Below, piece after piece: positions 54,179 through 62,364 of a stretch of DNA of 64,000 nt. Within the stretch, counting starts at the first letter, position 1; the number at the start of each line of letters is the position of its first letter. The notes beneath the pieces are model-generated. The model was not told the origin of the DNA. It was given only the letters and a program-made list of their open reading frames with translations, and ran no database searches. A program made the translations under genes and the position numbers. This DNA is from Clostridiales bacterium (GTDB lineage Bacteria; Bacillota; Clostridia; Saccharofermentanales; Saccharofermentanaceae): positions 28,237-92,236 of the forward strand of contig JAFRQR010000009.1 of NCBI GenBank assembly GCA_017428545.1, written 5' to 3'.

Positions 54179-55495
54179 TCAGAACAGTTCATCCAGCAGG
54201 ATATAGTAGTTGATCCGATCCCAGTCCGGCTTTATCCCGAGCTCCTCGAAAAGCACTTCCGGCCGGATGTCCGGATAGACCTTTCCGCTCCATGTCCCGT
54301 CGGCGTTATGCTTCAGGCTGCGGTAGCAAAGTGCGATGTCCATCCATCTATCGCCGGTTCCGGTTTTGCCAAGATCGATGAATCCGCTGAGTTTTCCGTT
54401 CTTGATAAGGATATTCGGCAGGCAGAAATCCCCGTGCGTGAGTACAGGCTCGTAGGAAGGCTTGTTTTCCATAAGCCAGGAAAGAAGTTCTTCCGCGTCT
54501 TTAAATCCGCCTTCGCCGAAGGTCTCCGGCTCCGTATCGCTTACGTCCACCAGACCGTGTTCCACCCGGTACTTCGCCTCGGCAAGAACCGCATCCAGAT
54601 CCTGCTTTCTCGGACAGTCGGAAATATCGACGCTCCAGAGAAGTTTCAGCGCATCGGAAAGGACCCGGATCATCTCTTTAGGATGTTCCATATAGTACGA
54701 ATCGCAGGCCACTTTTCCCGGGATCCTGCTCATAAGAAGATACCTGTATTTCTCATCTTTTTCGTAAGCAAGGACCTCCGGCACCGGAAGCTTTCCTTTA
54801 AGATACCTCATCACCTCGACGGTCTTATCCTGATCCTCCAGAAACGGCGCAGCTTTCACGCCGGCCGGATCCGCGTCCGGGCAGTTCTCCAGAATGCGCG
54901 GCTCACACTTCAGGACACAGTCATCGAAGAGAAAGATCTTCGATCCGGACTTACCCAGATCGTCGATCCGGAAATCTTTGCCGGATACTTTTTCCCTGAT
55001 AGCATCCGGAAGTTCCGAAAGAAGGATCTCCCGGAGCGCCGTGTATTCACGATAGTACATGCCTCTCCGCATCTCGTCCTTGCCGTCATATTCCGCATGG
55101 GTGGAAAAGATCGAAAGGATCTCCCCGAGAGGGATCCACCTCGGCTCCATGCCCACTTCGATCTCCCTTTCAGTCAGATGGCGCTCCGTCTCACCGATAA
55201 CTTCACCCAGAAAATACTTATTGGGCCATTTACAGTCTTCGTAGTATTCGTCGAGTTCAAGCACACAGGAAGAGGGACGGATCACGACACCGCACTCTTC
55301 CGCGATTTCACGGACCACGCATTCTTCTTCGGTCTCATCCTCTTCGAGGCCTCCGCCGGGGAGCATCCATTGATCCGTCTTCGTCTCATAGGACATAAGG
55401 ATCTTTCCGTCTCTAATGATCACGGCACGGCACCCTGTCCGGCTCTTCGTCCAGTTACCGAAGTAATTGTCTCCGACTATCTCCAGAATTTTCAT
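54179..55495 (-). CDS. NUDIX hydrolase fused to APH(3')-type aminoglycoside phosphotransferase
   Basis: 438 residues. Residues 1-150 are a NUDIX domain with a complete box from G48 (E54, R62, E63, E66, E67, G69). Residues about 165-438 are an APH fold: β3 lysine in CVLKCE, GKLPVPEVLAY, DISDCP, catalytic HGD with D356 and N361, and FIDLG with D374. The last 19 residues (LGIKPDWDRINYYILLDEL) match APH(3')-IIIa almost fully. All APH catalytic residues are kept. The ATG at 55495 is chosen because it overlaps the stop of a short leader frame (ATGA); ATG or TTG starts further up are weaker. It may give kanamycin-type resistance. Confidence 0.85.
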   Translation of the reverse strand: MKILEIVGDNYFGNWTKSRTGCRAVIIRDGKILMSYETKTDQWMLPGGGLEEDETEEECVVREIAEECGVVIRPSSCVLELDEYYEDCKWPNKYFLGEVIGETERHLTEREIEVGMEPRWIPLGEILSIFSTHAEYDGKDEMRRGMYYREYTALREILLSELPDAIREKVSGKDFRIDDLGKSGSKIFLFDDCVLKCEPRILENCPDADPAGVKAAPFLEDQDKTVEVMRYLKGKLPVPEVLAYEKDEKYRYLLMSRIPGKVACDSYYMEHPKEMIRVLSDALKLLWSVDISDCPRKQDLDAVLAEAKYRVEHGLVDVSDTEPETFGEGGFKDAEELLSWLMENKPSYEPVLTHGDFCLPNILIKNGKLSGFIDLGKTGTGDRWMDIALCYRSLKHNADGTWSGKVYPDIRPEVLFEELGIKPDWDRINYYILLDELF

Positions 55496-55569
55496 TCTTT
55501 TTCTTCCCATTCTTCCTTCCCAGGCAATAGCCGATCCGTCTCTAAAAGCACTGTTCCGCAATGTTTCAT
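55492..55569 (-). pseudogene. 25-codon leader frame, remnant of a RimJ-type GNAT gene
   Basis: MKHCGTVLLETDRLLPGK... is the typical start of RimJ/RimL-like acetyltransferases (GT..LETDRL.LR), cut off after 14 residues. It has a real ribosome site (GAGGAG) and ends in ATGA with the NUDIX-APH start. The GNAT gene was probably lost by deletion and its start now serves as a coupled leader for the NUDIX-APH gene. Confidence 0.5.
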
Positions 55570-55571
55570 AT

Positions 55572-56225
55572 TCAATTCTCCTCTTCTTTTATATGCACTT
55601 TACTATTCAATAAGGAAAGCAGGCACGCGATTCCGAAGGAAACAGAAATGATCCCGGCAAAGATCAATATCGCCACACCCCATCCCCAGCGGAGGAAGAA
55701 ATAGAAATCGTTGTTATTCGGATATCTCCCGCCTTTGCCGTTAATGAGGATGTTCAGGATATACCCGAAGCCATAGATAACCGTCAGCATAGCACATGCG
55801 ATCTTCCACTTCATTTTCTTCGGTGCATCTGTGATCAAAATATAATCGACCATACAGATCAGCGGTACGATCAGGTGGAAATACAGATTCGCATTCTTAT
55901 ACATGCGCCCATATCCGTATACCGGCCCCAGAAACAGAGCGACCACGGCAAAGGTCAGCCCCGTTGCCGCAGCTGACATAAACTTGAGGATCTTAGTTGC
56001 TTTTCCCTGATAAAAAAGCGCTACCAGGGCAACGATCCCGGCAAAAAGATTGGACTGTACCGTAAAGTACCGGAGGCACATGATTCCTCTCATCTGGAAT
56101 TCCATCCAGGCACTTCTGTAGGTCATGGTCATATACATGCCGATGGTAACCAGGATCACGAGCACGATATTCGTGACCGTTTGTCTTATCCGGGATATGT
56201 TCCTGTTATCATCTTTGCCAAGCAT
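55572..56225 (-). CDS. Pr6Pr-like six-helix membrane protein
   Basis: 217 residues with six predicted helices. The helix-loop MCLRYFTVQSNLFAGIVAL (about 49-67), LYFHLIVPLICMVDY and the NDFYFFLRWGWG end are the hallmarks of Pr6Pr/FAR-17a-like membrane proteins. Function unknown. The start has AGGA 11 bases upstream. Its stop lies three bases before the leader frame of the NUDIX-APH gene, so they share a transcript. Confidence 0.75.
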   Translation of the reverse strand: MLGKDDNRNISRIRQTVTNIVLVILVTIGMYMTMTYRSAWMEFQMRGIMCLRYFTVQSNLFAGIVALVALFYQGKATKILKFMSAAATGLTFAVVALFLGPVYGYGRMYKNANLYFHLIVPLICMVDYILITDAPKKMKWKIACAMLTVIYGFGYILNILINGKGGRYPNNNDFYFFLRWGWGVAILIFAGIISVSFGIACLLSLLNSKVHIKEEEN

Positions 56226-56290
56226 CTTTATCAGAGTCCTTTTCTATGGTTTTCCGGAGAACAGAATATCGAATGCAGATTCACCGTACT

Positions 56291-56629
56291 TCATACTACC
56301 ATCCTCACAAAGCCCACTTCCTCGAGCTGCCGGATATATACGCACAATCTCTCGTAAAGCGGCTCCGCCTCGTCACCGAACTTCTCCGAAACAAGCTGTC
56401 CGATATCGTATACAGTGCTTTTTCCGTCGATAGATAAAAAGATAAAACTCCCCATACCTTCAAGCTTAATGTGGGACACAGAAGGCTGCTTGAAGAACCG
56501 CTGTGCGATCCTGTTCGTAAAGCCTTTATTCTCCATATCCACCGTCACCAAGCCTTCCTCCGACGTGGAAAAAGCAACGCCCGGCATTTTCTCGTAAATA
56601 CGATCCAGGAAATTCTCTTTTTTCGGCAT
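56291..56629 (-). CDS. PqqD-like peptide-binding protein, orphan
   Basis: 112 residues. The C-half (DGKSTVYDIGQLVSEKFGDEAEPLYERLCVYIRQLEE) is the PqqD winged helix that presents a precursor peptide to a radical SAM enzyme. The N-part is polar. AGGT precedes the ATG. No radical SAM maturase or precursor peptide adjoins it; the nearest radical SAM gene is 15 kb away at 40.5 kb and is of a different family. It follows the OPT transporter gene by 20 bases and may be in its operon. Confidence 0.8.
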   Translation of the reverse strand: MPKKENFLDRIYEKMPGVAFSTSEEGLVTVDMENKGFTNRIAQRFFKQPSVSHIKLEGMGSFIFLSIDGKSTVYDIGQLVSEKFGDEAEPLYERLCVYIRQLEEVGFVRMVV

Positions 56630-56649
56630 GCAGTACCTACCTGTCTTTC

Positions 56650-58638
56650 TTACTTCTTGTCCTCTTTCTTATCCTCAGAAGAAGTCTTCTCCGATACATC
56701 CTCAGAAGCCTCAGAAGATGCGGGGGTCTCCTCTTTCGCACCTGCTTTTGCCTCAGCTTTCGCCGGCTTTTTTCCGGCCATGAGAAGAACCATCGCACCA
56801 AGAGCGATCAGCACGATCAGCGACGTTACATTTCCGGTGGGAATATGGGAACTTACATCGATCTTTTCAGCGACATTTGTCACCGTCAGGATCGCAAGAA
56901 GTACTCCAAGTATACCTTCACCGGCAATCAGGCCGGAACAGAAGAGAATGCCCTTACCGGACTCATCCTTCTGCTTTCCGTTTCTCTTGTCCACGATCCA
57001 CTTGATAAGACCACCGAACATGATCGGAGCGGAAAGTTCCAGGGGGAGATAAAGACCGATGGCGACCGGTAGCGCAGAAACACCGAGGAACTCGATGACA
57101 ATAGCAATAAAGACACCGATAAAGATCAAAGCCCATGGGAGATTTCCGTCCATAACGCCCTCGATGATCATCTTCATCATCGTGGCCTGCGGAGCCGCCA
57201 GCTTATCTGTGCCGAAACCGAATGCAGAATCCAGAAGGATCATGACACCGCCGATGGCAAGCGCTGCGGCGATCGTACCCATGATCTCACCGATCTGCTG
57301 TTTCTTCGGTGTTGCACCCAGAATATAACCGGTCTTGAGGTCCTGTGAAGTATCACCGGCCATACAGGCTGCGATGCAGATGATCGAACCGATCGCGATG
57401 GCACCGTGCATACCATGCACACCGACATCACCGGTAAGTTTCAGGCAGAAAGTCGCGATCAGTACCGTTGCGATCGTCATACCGGAAACCGGGTTGTTTG
57501 AACTGCCGACAAGACCGACCATTCTCGAGCTGACCGCACTGAAGAAAAATCCGAAGAACACGACAAGAAGCGCGCCGAAGATCGTAACCGGGATCGCCGG
57601 AAGGATCCAGATCAGAATGATCAGAACAGCGATCGACACAAGTACGAAACGCATGTCCAGATCCTGACTCGTACGATCCACAGAGGCCTTTCCTTTCGCG
57701 CGTTTCGAGATCCCCTTCATGGAACCGGTAAACGCTTTCACGATCGTCGGGAAAGTCTTGATCAGGCTGATAATACCGGCCGCCGCAACCGCACCGGCTC
57801 CGATATATTTGATATAACTTGCCCAGATGGCAGATGCGCCGCCTTCTGCATAAAGTTCCGCGACCGAGACACTCGCCGGATACATAACGATATCCGTACC
57901 GAAAGTTACGATCGCCGGGATCAGGACGAACCAACCCAGAAGACCGCCCGCAAACATGTATGCGGAGATCTTCGGTCCGCAGATATAACCGACGGAGATC
58001 AGCGCCGGATAGATCTCTGTAGAAAACTCCGTCTTCAAAGCAGAGATTTTAAACGTGACTACCGACTTCACGGCACAAAGTCCGTCAGCGAAAAACTTGA
58101 CGATAGCACCCAGCGCCATGCCGATGAACACAGACTTAGCAGAAGATCCGCCCTCCTCGCCGGCCAGCAGTACTTCTGCACAGGCAGTGCCTTCCGGATA
58201 CGGCAGCACGCCGTGTTCCTTAACGATCAGGGCACTGCGGAGAGGCACCATGAAAAACACACCCAGAAGTCCGCCCACCAGAGCGATCACCGTGATCGAG
58301 ATCAGCGAAGGCTTGTCCATAACGCCTTCCTTTGCCCATATGAAAAGCGCCGGCATCGTGAAGATCGCACCAGCCGCCAGCGACTCACCGGCGGAACCGA
58401 TGGTCTGTACCATATTACTTTCCAGGATGGAATCTTTGCGCATGATGATCCTTATGATCGTCATTGAGATTACTGCTGCAGGAATCGAAGCCGAAACAGT
58501 CAGTCCGACTTTCAGTCCGAGATACGCATTTGCTGCGCCGAAAACAACCGCAAGCACGATACCCAGAATGATCGATGCCGGTGTCATCTCCGTCGTGACT
58601 TTATCAGCAGGTATGTATGGTTTGAATGGCTTTTCCAT
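56650..58638 (-). CDS. OPT family oligopeptide transporter
   Basis: 662 residues with about 14 to 16 predicted helices. The start KPYIPADKVTTEMTPASIILG and the GAANAYLGLKVGLTVSASIPAAV block (about 35-57), SGMTIATVLIATFCL and ATMMKMIIEGVMDGNLPW identify the OPT/YSL family that imports peptides or metal chelates with protons. The C-terminal 30 residues are rich in Lys, Glu and Ser. GGGGGG lies before the ATG; an earlier in-frame start lacks a site. Upstream of the pqqD-like gene. Confidence 0.92.
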   Translation of the reverse strand: MEKPFKPYIPADKVTTEMTPASIILGIVLAVVFGAANAYLGLKVGLTVSASIPAAVISMTIIRIIMRKDSILESNMVQTIGSAGESLAAGAIFTMPALFIWAKEGVMDKPSLISITVIALVGGLLGVFFMVPLRSALIVKEHGVLPYPEGTACAEVLLAGEEGGSSAKSVFIGMALGAIVKFFADGLCAVKSVVTFKISALKTEFSTEIYPALISVGYICGPKISAYMFAGGLLGWFVLIPAIVTFGTDIVMYPASVSVAELYAEGGASAIWASYIKYIGAGAVAAAGIISLIKTFPTIVKAFTGSMKGISKRAKGKASVDRTSQDLDMRFVLVSIAVLIILIWILPAIPVTIFGALLVVFFGFFFSAVSSRMVGLVGSSNNPVSGMTIATVLIATFCLKLTGDVGVHGMHGAIAIGSIICIAACMAGDTSQDLKTGYILGATPKKQQIGEIMGTIAAALAIGGVMILLDSAFGFGTDKLAAPQATMMKMIIEGVMDGNLPWALIFIGVFIAIVIEFLGVSALPVAIGLYLPLELSAPIMFGGLIKWIVDKRNGKQKDESGKGILFCSGLIAGEGILGVLLAILTVTNVAEKIDVSSHIPTGNVTSLIVLIALGAMVLLMAGKKPAKAEAKAGAKEETPASSEASEDVSEKTSSEDKKEDKK

Positions 58639-58782
58639 GAAACTATCCCCCCACTCGTATAATACTTCGATTGTATCACACAACCAATCTCCACACATCC
58701 CGAGAAGTCCCCGGTTCCGCTTGATTTGATCATGATGACAGCCAGCACACCTGCTATTCCGAAAAAGATAAGATTCGCTTTA

Positions 58783-59364
58783 TTAAAGCCTGGAGATCAG
58801 ATCGTCTCCGGCTTCTTCGAACGTGTCAAACACACGAGGATTCGTCTTTTGACCTCGTTCTCCATAAAAGACCTCCCATTTTCCGTCGTCACGTTTCAGC
58901 AGATTGAAGCGCTCCTCACAGTAAGGCGTCACCCCGATCAAAACAATATGGTCGGGGATACCCATTCGACGGAGCCTCTTGTGAAAAGCTCGTATTCTCT
59001 CTTCTTCCACATCGACCAATTGACTTAAGTACGGATAGTCGAATCTGGATCGTACATTCGGGTTCTCGTCCTTGATCCCCTTACTCTTCCGATAGAGGAT
59101 CAAGATAACCGTAATCACCATCATCACGAAAAAGACGACCGCCATCATCAGGCACAAGGCTCGGCACAGACTCCAGGCCATAAAACTTTGTTCGGGAAGT
59201 TTGTCGAATATGATCATCATCACTACCGCGACAAAAGAACTCACCCCTTCAAAAATCGCGAGCCGCACATAGCGTTTCCGATAGTCCCGAAGCCAGAAGA
59301 AATACAGAAAAAACAAAGCAATAAAAACGATCATGATCAACGTTTCTATTTGCTTAACGCTCAT
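58783..59364 (-). CDS. Membrane protein with C-terminal soluble domain, unknown
   Basis: 193 residues. Three helices (about 6-24, 40-55, 65-91) precede a charged soluble domain (about 95-193) with the pattern KWEVFYGERGQKTNPRVFDTF. Not recognised; the C-part resembles small immunity-like proteins in form only. AAGGAGG lies before the ATG. It lies 35 bases after an XRE regulator gene and probably shares its transcript. Confidence 0.7.
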   Translation of the reverse strand: MSVKQIETLIMIVFIALFFLYFFWLRDYRKRYVRLAIFEGVSSFVAVVMMIIFDKLPEQSFMAWSLCRALCLMMAVVFFVMMVITVILILYRKSKGIKDENPNVRSRFDYPYLSQLVDVEEERIRAFHKRLRRMGIPDHIVLIGVTPYCEERFNLLKRDDGKWEVFYGERGQKTNPRVFDTFEEAGDDLISRL

Positions 59365-59399
59365 TTCCGTCCTCCTTGTTTTTCAAAACTCCTTCAGTT

Positions 59400-60104
59400 T
59401 TATACATCTACACAGATATAAATATCCATGTACCCTGTTCCGTCTTTCTCATATTCGTACTCGAAACAGCCAAGAACGTTATCGTCCTGTCTGCCCTTGA
59501 TGCTATTTGCTTCCAGGTATTCCATGATGTGCTTATACCCGACTGGGATACGCTCGAACGGCTGTACCATCGGATCTTTTACCGTGATCACCGCATAGCT
59601 GGCTTCCCTGTTATCGCAATATTCCACGCCTTCGCAATTTGTCCGGAAACCATCAGGAAGAACATATGCAGCCGCATATCCGTGCATTCCGAAGCGCATA
59701 CTCTGCTCCTGGGAAACAAACGGGAAATCCCATCCGATCAGTTTCGCATTCGGATCCGCGGCAAGAAGGCCGCTCTTCTCCGCCCAGGGTCTCATATGCG
59801 TCTGTACATCATCTTCCGGATTCTGCGAGATAACGGCATATTTCGCCATCCGGAAAGCCGGGACTTTCCGGATCGTGACATCGGAATAGATCTCCCCTTT
59901 AGAAGTCAGATCTCCTCTGACCAGTTCATCCATATTGCATGAAAACAGGGAACACATCTCCACCAGTTTGGGAAGTTCCGGTGTCACTTCGTCCGATTCC
60001 CAACGGGAAACGGTCTGTCTGCTGACGCCCATCTTCTCTGCAAGCTGGTCCTGCTTCAGCTTATTCATCTTACGCAAATATTGAATATTCTTTCCTAAAC
60101 TCAT
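59400..60104 (-). CDS. XRE regulator with GyrI-like effector domain
   Basis: 234 residues. A Cro/C1 helix-turn-helix covers 1-60 (LKQDQLAEKMGVSRQTVSRWES). The rest (about 70-234) is a GyrI-like/SOUL-type small-molecule domain, with VTIRKVPAFRMAKYAV and the C-terminal YEYEKDGTGYMDIYICV. A helix-turn-helix of XRE type joined to an effector domain usual in MerR and AraC proteins. AAGGAG precedes the ATG. Pairs with the membrane protein gene. Confidence 0.82.
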   Translation of the reverse strand: MSLGKNIQYLRKMNKLKQDQLAEKMGVSRQTVSRWESDEVTPELPKLVEMCSLFSCNMDELVRGDLTSKGEIYSDVTIRKVPAFRMAKYAVISQNPEDDVQTHMRPWAEKSGLLAADPNAKLIGWDFPFVSQEQSMRFGMHGYAAAYVLPDGFRTNCEGVEYCDNREASYAVITVKDPMVQPFERIPVGYKHIMEYLEANSIKGRQDDNVLGCFEYEYEKDGTGYMDIYICVDV

Positions 60105-60270
60105 TCTGGAATCTCCTTATCTTTGTAGATTATTCTGTCGGCCGAAACAGTGAAACCGGATCTCCCTGATCCGTAATGTCATTATGTCATATGGAGATTT
60201 ACATGTACACCAATCAGAACGTGCAATTCAAGAAGATCATGTCGCACCGGCTTTACATTTTCCCACTAAT

Positions 60271-60310
60271 AGAAAAATCCTGAACATCCAATCAGGGACA
60301 TTCAGGATTT
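60271..60310 (-). repeat. 40-bp direct repeat, copy 1 (terminator hairpin)
   Basis: The 40 bases are identical to 62365-62404. Inside, AATCCTGAA and TTCAGGATT form a stem; on the minus strand the hairpin ends in TTTTTC, a terminator. It follows the tRNA-Ser 3' fragment on that strand. Confidence 0.85.
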
Positions 60311-60332
60311 GGCGGAGAAGGAGGGAGTCGAA
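60310..60332 (-). tRNA. tRNA-Ser 3' fragment (probable attachment-site scar)
   Basis: On the minus strand TTCGACTCCCTCCTTCTCCGCCA fits the T-loop, 3' acceptor strand and CCA of a tRNA-Ser. Nothing upstream makes the other arms, so it is not a working tRNA. A 3' tRNA piece followed by a terminator is the usual trace of an integrase attachment site. Confidence 0.55.
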
Positions 60333-60346
60333 CAACGACGATCCCG

Positions 60347-60838
60347 CTATTTTGAACTAATAATCTCTCCTACAGTCTCAAGATAAAGTTCGCCTCGCAA
60401 GGCTATCTCAGTGGAATTAAACGCGATCATTCTATTCTCGTCCACCCTCATATCATAATTTCCATAAGGATATTTAACGCTGAAAGGATTCTCTTTATCT
60501 TTCTTCAACACTTCAAATTGACCCTTAAATACTGAACTATGAATCAACCTGTAGTTAATTGGGCTGATAAACGATTTTTTTTGCGTAAAATAGCAGCCAT
60601 TCTTTAAAGGCATTGTCTGGCAATTTATTAGCACTAACTCGCCTTTGATTCTGTCACCTATTTGCAACTTCTTAAAACTGCCCCAAACATGTTCAGGATA
60701 ATGGGATAAGAAGTAATCGTTTATTACTACATAGAATTCGTCATAAGATTCTAAATCTTTAACTAATGCAATAACCTCTTCATCGTCATCGCCTTCTTGT
60801 TGAATAGCCAACTTGATAATTATATATTCTCGAATCAT
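60347..60838 (-). CDS. Hypothetical protein of the acquired region
   Basis: 163 residues, not recognised. Mixed strand and helix with no membrane segment; it contains YYFLSHYPEHVW-like and YPYGNYDMRVDENRMIAFNSTE stretches (about 121-145). Base use is clearly AT-rich compared with genes before 60 kb. The ATG at 60838 has no ribosome site, so the start is uncertain. It follows the ATPase gene by 29 bases and could be its partner. Its stop lies within 20 bases of the tRNA fragment. Confidence 0.55.
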   Translation of the reverse strand: MIREYIIIKLAIQQEGDDDEEVIALVKDLESYDEFYVVINDYFLSHYPEHVWGSFKKLQIGDRIKGELVLINCQTMPLKNGCYFTQKKSFISPINYRLIHSSVFKGQFEVLKKDKENPFSVKYPYGNYDMRVDENRMIAFNSTEIALRGELYLETVGEIISSK

Positions 60839-60867
60839 AGTTATTAGTTCTCAAAAAATGATTAAGC

Positions 60868-62142
60868 TCAGTTTTTTAAACAATCAATTGGAATTATATA
60901 TATTCCATCCTCCCGTCTGTACGCATATTCTCCTACTCCCACGATTATCGCCATAAAGGATGGTCTGTTCATCTTTGTTATGTCAATTTTATCCCGTAAA
61001 GCCTTGAGATTATGAATACCTTCTTCTATAAGTTTATTCCCACCAAGCTTTATCTCAATGAGACCATATCTTCCGTTTCTCATGTGAACCACCGCATCGC
61101 ATTCCAGACCCGTCTTGTCTCTGTAATGGTATACATTTCCACCCAATGACTCGCTGTATACTCGAAGGTCTCTGACACACAATGTTTCAAAAAGCAGACC
61201 CAGTGTATTCAAATCATTGATTAAATCTTTAGGACTGATTCCAAGTGCAGCAGTCGCGATCGACGGATCTACATAATATCTCGTATCCGATGTCCGAATC
61301 GCTGTTTTAGAACGCAGATTGGGATTCCATGCAGACATATCTTCAATTACGAAGATTTTCTTGAGCGCATTGATATAACTGACTACAGTATCTTCATTCA
61401 AAGATTCCGTATCATTGGAAAGGATATCATCCCTAATAAGAGTACTGGGGACTTGCGCACCTTGATTTCTTGCATATGATCTCATAAGTTTCCGGACTCT
61501 CTCGGGATTCTTATTCACCCCATCTGCCCGATTTATATCTGACTTAACGACAGCATCATAATAATCCACGGCTTGTGCAAGAGCAGGCCTTTCTTTCATA
61601 TCTATTGCACGTGGCCATCCTCCGCGGCATATCAGAAAAGCTAATTTGTCTATATCCATGTTGCTTGTTCCTGATATTGATTGGGGTTCAGAAAACAACT
61701 CTTCCAGACTCACTTCTCCACTCGATTCTTTTGATTCGAATAAAGACATAGGCCTCATTGTAAGCCATGTAAATCTGCCTGTACCGGAATGCTTGATTTC
61801 ATCGGACTCAACCGGTACCGCTGAACCAGTAAGAATGAACTGCCCCTCTTCGCCACGAGTATCCACTTCATATCTTGTTGCATCCCAGAGTTTTGGTGCA
61901 ATCTGCCATTCATCTATCAGTCTTGGTGTATCACCCTTCAATAGTCTTGCCGGGTCGATCTCTGAAATTTGGATGTTTTCATTCCTTTTCTTAGGTTCAT
62001 CCATCCTAATTGTGCTTTTGGCAACCTGCATAGCTGTAGTTGTCTTACCACACCATTTGGGACCTTCTATGACCACAGCGCCTTTCTCTTCAAGTTTTTC
62101 TATCAGCATTTTATCTGCTATTCGTTCTTTATATTCTTTCAT
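60868..62142 (-). CDS. AAA_14/DUF4143 ATP-binding protein
   Basis: 424 residues. Walker A GPKWCGKTT (about 27-35), Walker B PRLIDEWQ (about 73-80) and the sensor ILTGSA form the AAA_14 ATPase. The C-part is DUF4143 with the PD-(D/E)XK-like ending ECDAVVHMRNGRYGLIEIKLGG (about 356-377). Such proteins are widespread, often mobile, and without a settled function. GAGAGGT precedes the ATG. Base use is AT-rich, and a strong promoter and three 23-bp repeats lie upstream. Confidence 0.88.
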   Translation of the reverse strand: MKEYKERIADKMLIEKLEEKGAVVIEGPKWCGKTTTAMQVAKSTIRMDEPKKRNENIQISEIDPARLLKGDTPRLIDEWQIAPKLWDATRYEVDTRGEEGQFILTGSAVPVESDEIKHSGTGRFTWLTMRPMSLFESKESSGEVSLEELFSEPQSISGTSNMDIDKLAFLICRGGWPRAIDMKERPALAQAVDYYDAVVKSDINRADGVNKNPERVRKLMRSYARNQGAQVPSTLIRDDILSNDTESLNEDTVVSYINALKKIFVIEDMSAWNPNLRSKTAIRTSDTRYYVDPSIATAALGISPKDLINDLNTLGLLFETLCVRDLRVYSESLGGNVYHYRDKTGLECDAVVHMRNGRYGLIEIKLGGNKLIEEGIHNLKALRDKIDITKMNRPSFMAIIVGVGEYAYRREDGIYIIPIDCLKN

Positions 62143-62163
62143 ATCGTCTACCTCTCTAATGAA

Positions 62164-62192
62164 AGAATACGTAATCACGAGAGAGCTGTCAA
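62164..62192 (-). promoter_or_regulatory. Promoter of the DUF4143 ATPase gene
   Basis: On the minus strand TTGACA (62187-62192), 17 bp, TATTCT (62164-62169), about 20 bases before the ATG. Three direct repeats lie immediately upstream. Confidence 0.82.
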
Positions 62193-62195
62193 CTC

Positions 62196-62261
62196 TTTTC
62201 GGCGTTTTGGCAGAATATTTTTCGGCGTTTTGGCAGAATGTTTTTCGGCGTTTTGGCAGAA
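62196..62261. repeat. Three 23-bp direct repeats (iteron-like)
   Basis: TTTTCGGCGTTTTGGCAGAA begins at 62196, 62219 and 62242 without a mismatch; spacers are three bases (TAT then TGT). They end three bases from the -35 of the ATPase promoter. They could be an operator array or part of an origin or transposon end. Confidence 0.9.
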
Positions 62262-62364
62262 GCTATCAAACTTTTTCTGCAGCATTCAATATCATCTTCA
62301 TTGACGTTTATCTTTTGACCGTAATTGTGGTCATACTTGTGGTCAAACGACATTTGTACACAAA

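Noticed and set aside
53975..55651. 558-codon open frame on the plus strand
   Set aside because: It runs antisense through the NUDIX-APH gene, whose catalytic motifs are complete; the plus-strand translation has no recognisable domain.
60310..60400. Complete tRNA-Ser gene
   Set aside because: Only the 3' end fits; no anticodon arm, D arm or matching acceptor strand is present upstream.
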